Source: Candidatus Gastranaerophilales bacterium (GTDB lineage Bacteria > Cyanobacteriota > Vampirovibrionia > Gastranaerophilales > Gastranaerophilaceae). From it: a stretch of DNA of 5,836 nucleotides. The DNA lies in contig CALVER010000101.1 of assembly GCA_944326625.1 (NCBI GenBank), positions 1 to 5,836 of the forward strand. Direction: 5' to 3'. The position numbers were made by a program, and so were the translations under genes. The notes under the pieces were generated by a model that worked only from the letters and a program-made list of their open reading frames with translations, was not told the DNA's origin and did no database searches. This document shows positions 4,437-5,836 of this stretch, piece by piece. Numbering within the stretch: the stretch's first letter is position 1; every line of letters begins with the position of its first letter.

Positions 4437-4757
4437 ATGAATATATTAAATTTACCAAATCTTTCCAATAAACCCGATACCCGTGTGTCCTACAATATTA
4501 ACGGCAGACAATACATGTTCCGTTTTAAATGGGCGGGCACATATTGTCTTATTGATATTTATATTATAGAAAACAACGTTAATAATTACCTTGTAAAAGG
4601 CAGGGCGCTGACGACTTTAAGCGATATTGCGGAAAGAATAAAAGATGAAAGTCTTTTTAAAGGCTCGCTTGTTCTTGTGCCTAAATACGAGACAGCGCCC
4701 GACATTTCGCAGGAAAATTTTCACACGGATTACAACCTTTTATACATGGACGAATAA
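4437..4757 (+). CDS. Baseplate plug protein (Pam3 gp18-like)
   Basis: The 106-residue product fits the small plug family typified by cyanophage Pam3 gp18, which seals the centre of the baseplate between tube and hub. Visible pattern: an N-terminal strand VSYNINGRQYMFRFKWAG, then YCLIDIYIIENN, a loop with Gly-Arg-Ala-Leu, and a closing segment KGSLVLVPKYETAPDISQENF. It ends LLYMDE. The alternating hydrophobic residues suggest an all-beta fold. It begins three bases after the tape-measure stop, with AAAGGCGG at 4421-4428 as a modest ribosome site inside the preceding gene, so translation is probably coupled. Presence of a plug next to hub and spike genes strongly supports a contractile tail. 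The family call is from remembered pattern and size. Confidence 0.75.
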   Translation: MNILNLPNLSNKPDTRVSYNINGRQYMFRFKWAGTYCLIDIYIIENNVNNYLVKGRALTTLSDIAERIKDESLFKGSLVLVPKYETAPDISQENFHTDYNLLYMDE

Positions 4758-4760
4758 ATT

Positions 4761-5567
4761 ATGGACGAAAAAAAATCATTAGACTTTAATTTGAGCATAA
4801 AAACAGAGCCGAAATCAGGGGAACCTGTAGAAATTTCGCGGTTTGACACGGATTTTGACGTGATAAAGACAAACACCCCCGAAAACAACAAGGCGTCGCT
4901 TGTTATCTGGAACCTTGATGACACGAGTTATCAAGCGCTTGCGGAAAAAAACGACAAAGTTTGTATTTACGTAAGCTTTGGCGACGAAGATGCAGCACTT
5001 TTTTTCAGGGGGAATATAAATAAACTCGTGCGCAGAGCAGACTTCAAATCCGCCGACGTTCCGGTTATTCTGGAGCTTACGGACGGAAAAGAGGCTTATA
5101 CAACGGCGTATATCAATAAGAGTTACCGGGATAAAGTTACGTCCACGGTGATAATAAAAGATTGTATAAGCCAAATGGGGTTAAGCACCGGAACTTTCAG
5201 CGCAAATCTTCCGGAAAGAATTTATTACGGCTATAAAGCAAAAGGTTTGGCGCATAAGGTTTTGCAGGACATTTGCGCGGCATTGGGCGTAACGTTTAGT
5301 GTGCAAAACGGTCTGGTGCATATTGTGTCGGAAAACGACGAACCTGTTGAGGAAACGGCATTTACGCTTAACCTTGAAAATTCGGCGCGTCCGAGACGTC
5401 TCGGAACTGAAGAAATGGTGATACGTACCGGTTTTGCCCCGCAGATTATACCCAATAATTCGGTCAAGTGCGATTTTGCGGAATTTTCCGGACTTCGCAC
5501 GGTAAAAATAGTTCACTCTTTCGGAAACAATCACGGCAGGGCAGCAATTACGGAGATTATGATATGA
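4761..5567 (+). CDS. Baseplate hub protein (gp27/gpD-like)
   Basis: The 268-residue product lies between plug and spike, where the hub that joins tail tube to spike is expected. Residues 1-105 look like the first beta domain (ISRFDTDFDV, SLVIWNLDD, FFRGNINKLVRR), with the 'F.G.I' strand typical of hub proteins. Residues 106-200 hold the central domain: DKVTSTVIIKDCISQMGL, then YYGYKAKGLAHKVLQDIC, ALGVTFSVQNG and LVHIV, a pattern seen in T4 gp27 and P2 gpD relatives. Residues 200-268 form a C-terminal beta domain (EMVIRTGFAPQIIPN, GLRTVKIVHSFGNNHG). There is no good ribosome site at the start; it lies three bases after the plug stop in the same frame, so reinitiation or coupling is likely. Its TGA overlaps the next ATG. 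Confidence 0.75.
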   Translation: MDEKKSLDFNLSIKTEPKSGEPVEISRFDTDFDVIKTNTPENNKASLVIWNLDDTSYQALAEKNDKVCIYVSFGDEDAALFFRGNINKLVRRADFKSADVPVILELTDGKEAYTTAYINKSYRDKVTSTVIIKDCISQMGLSTGTFSANLPERIYYGYKAKGLAHKVLQDICAALGVTFSVQNGLVHIVSENDEPVEETAFTLNLENSARPRRLGTEEMVIRTGFAPQIIPNNSVKCDFAEFSGLRTVKIVHSFGNNHGRAAITEIMI

Positions 5568-5836
5568 GAACATTTAATGACGGATTGGATGATATATTAA
5601 ACGGTTTATCCGCGGCAATTCTGGTAGAGAAGCCGTGCAAAATTACCCGTGTAAATTCGCAGTATTCGGTTGATGTTGAATTTTATGACAACGGAACTGT
5701 TGATTATCTTTATGACGTGCCCGTAAAACATTTGCAAACTCAGGGTGCGTTTGTGTTTTTGGGGCTAAGTGCGGGTGATTGCGGTACGGTAAGGTTTTTT
5801 GACACGGATGTGGAAGCTTATAATACAGGTGTAATA
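5564..5836 (+). CDS. Baseplate spike protein, N-terminal part (gp138-like), truncated by window
   Basis: Ninety-one codons are visible and the frame is open at the window edge. The sequence starts with a short helix (FNDGLDDILNGLSAAI) and continues with a beta-barrel pattern: PCKITRVNSQYSVDVEFYDNG, then YDVPVKH, GAFVFLGLSAGDCGTVRFFD and a final DVEAY. This is the pattern of the gp138 N-terminal OB-fold that attaches the spike to the hub in simple contractile phages. The 'P+.+V.....v.vG' logic and the sequence DVPV near the middle fit well. GGAG at 5552-5555 lies eight bases before the ATG, and the ATG overlaps the hub stop as ATGA, so hub and spike are translationally coupled. The C-terminal spike tip lies beyond the window. 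Confidence 0.75.
   Translation, partial: MRTFNDGLDDILNGLSAAILVEKPCKITRVNSQYSVDVEFYDNGTVDYLYDVPVKHLQTQGAFVFLGLSAGDCGTVRFFDTDVEAYNTGVI

Noticed and set aside
5181..5573. 130-residue - strand ORF across the hub gene
   Set aside because: It is a shadow of the hub gene, rich in Cys, Arg and Phe without domain pattern.

Overview
The window holds a contractile phage-type tail module on the + strand, next to an apparently cellular gene for a secreted repeat protein on the - strand. Coding sequence is A+T-leaning, and most genes have clear Shine-Dalgarno sites. The non-coding gap is packed with REP-like palindromes of the kind scattered through the chromosomes of many Gram-negative bacteria. This points to a bacterial chromosome rather than a free phage genome. 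I cannot name the host; an uncultured Gram-negative bacterium is the most I would infer.

Layout. 480-1 (-): 5' part of a gene for an exported protein, with a Sec signal peptide followed by near-identical 20-residue tandem repeats. The repeats are encoded by 60-bp DNA units and run off the left edge. 481-559: short divergent intergenic region with a TATAAT box and a small GAAA-loop inverted repeat. 560-1696: DUF3383-type tail sheath. 1715-2095: DUF3277-type tail tube. 2096-2870: about 775 bp without a gene, made of a hairpin just after the tube gene and at least four families of small repeats. 2871-3523: tail assembly chaperone in two overlapping frames, with a well-formed candidate -1 ribosomal frameshift site. 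3513-4433: short tape-measure-like protein. 4437-4757: baseplate plug (Pam3 gp18-like). 4761-5567: baseplate hub (gp27/gpD-like). 5564-5836: N-terminal part of a gp138-like baseplate spike, cut by the window edge.

Together the + strand genes give sheath and tube, the chaperone and ruler that control tube length, and the central baseplate (plug, hub, spike). The order is that of a simple contractile tail. Three things set it apart from an ordinary prophage. The module starts directly at the sheath gene with a divergent secreted-protein gene where neck or head genes would usually sit. The putative tape measure is only 306 aa. Genomic repeats have accumulated inside the operon. These fit a domesticated, possibly headless tail (tailocin or other phage-derived contractile device), but a decayed or rearranged prophage remains possible because the flanks are not visible.
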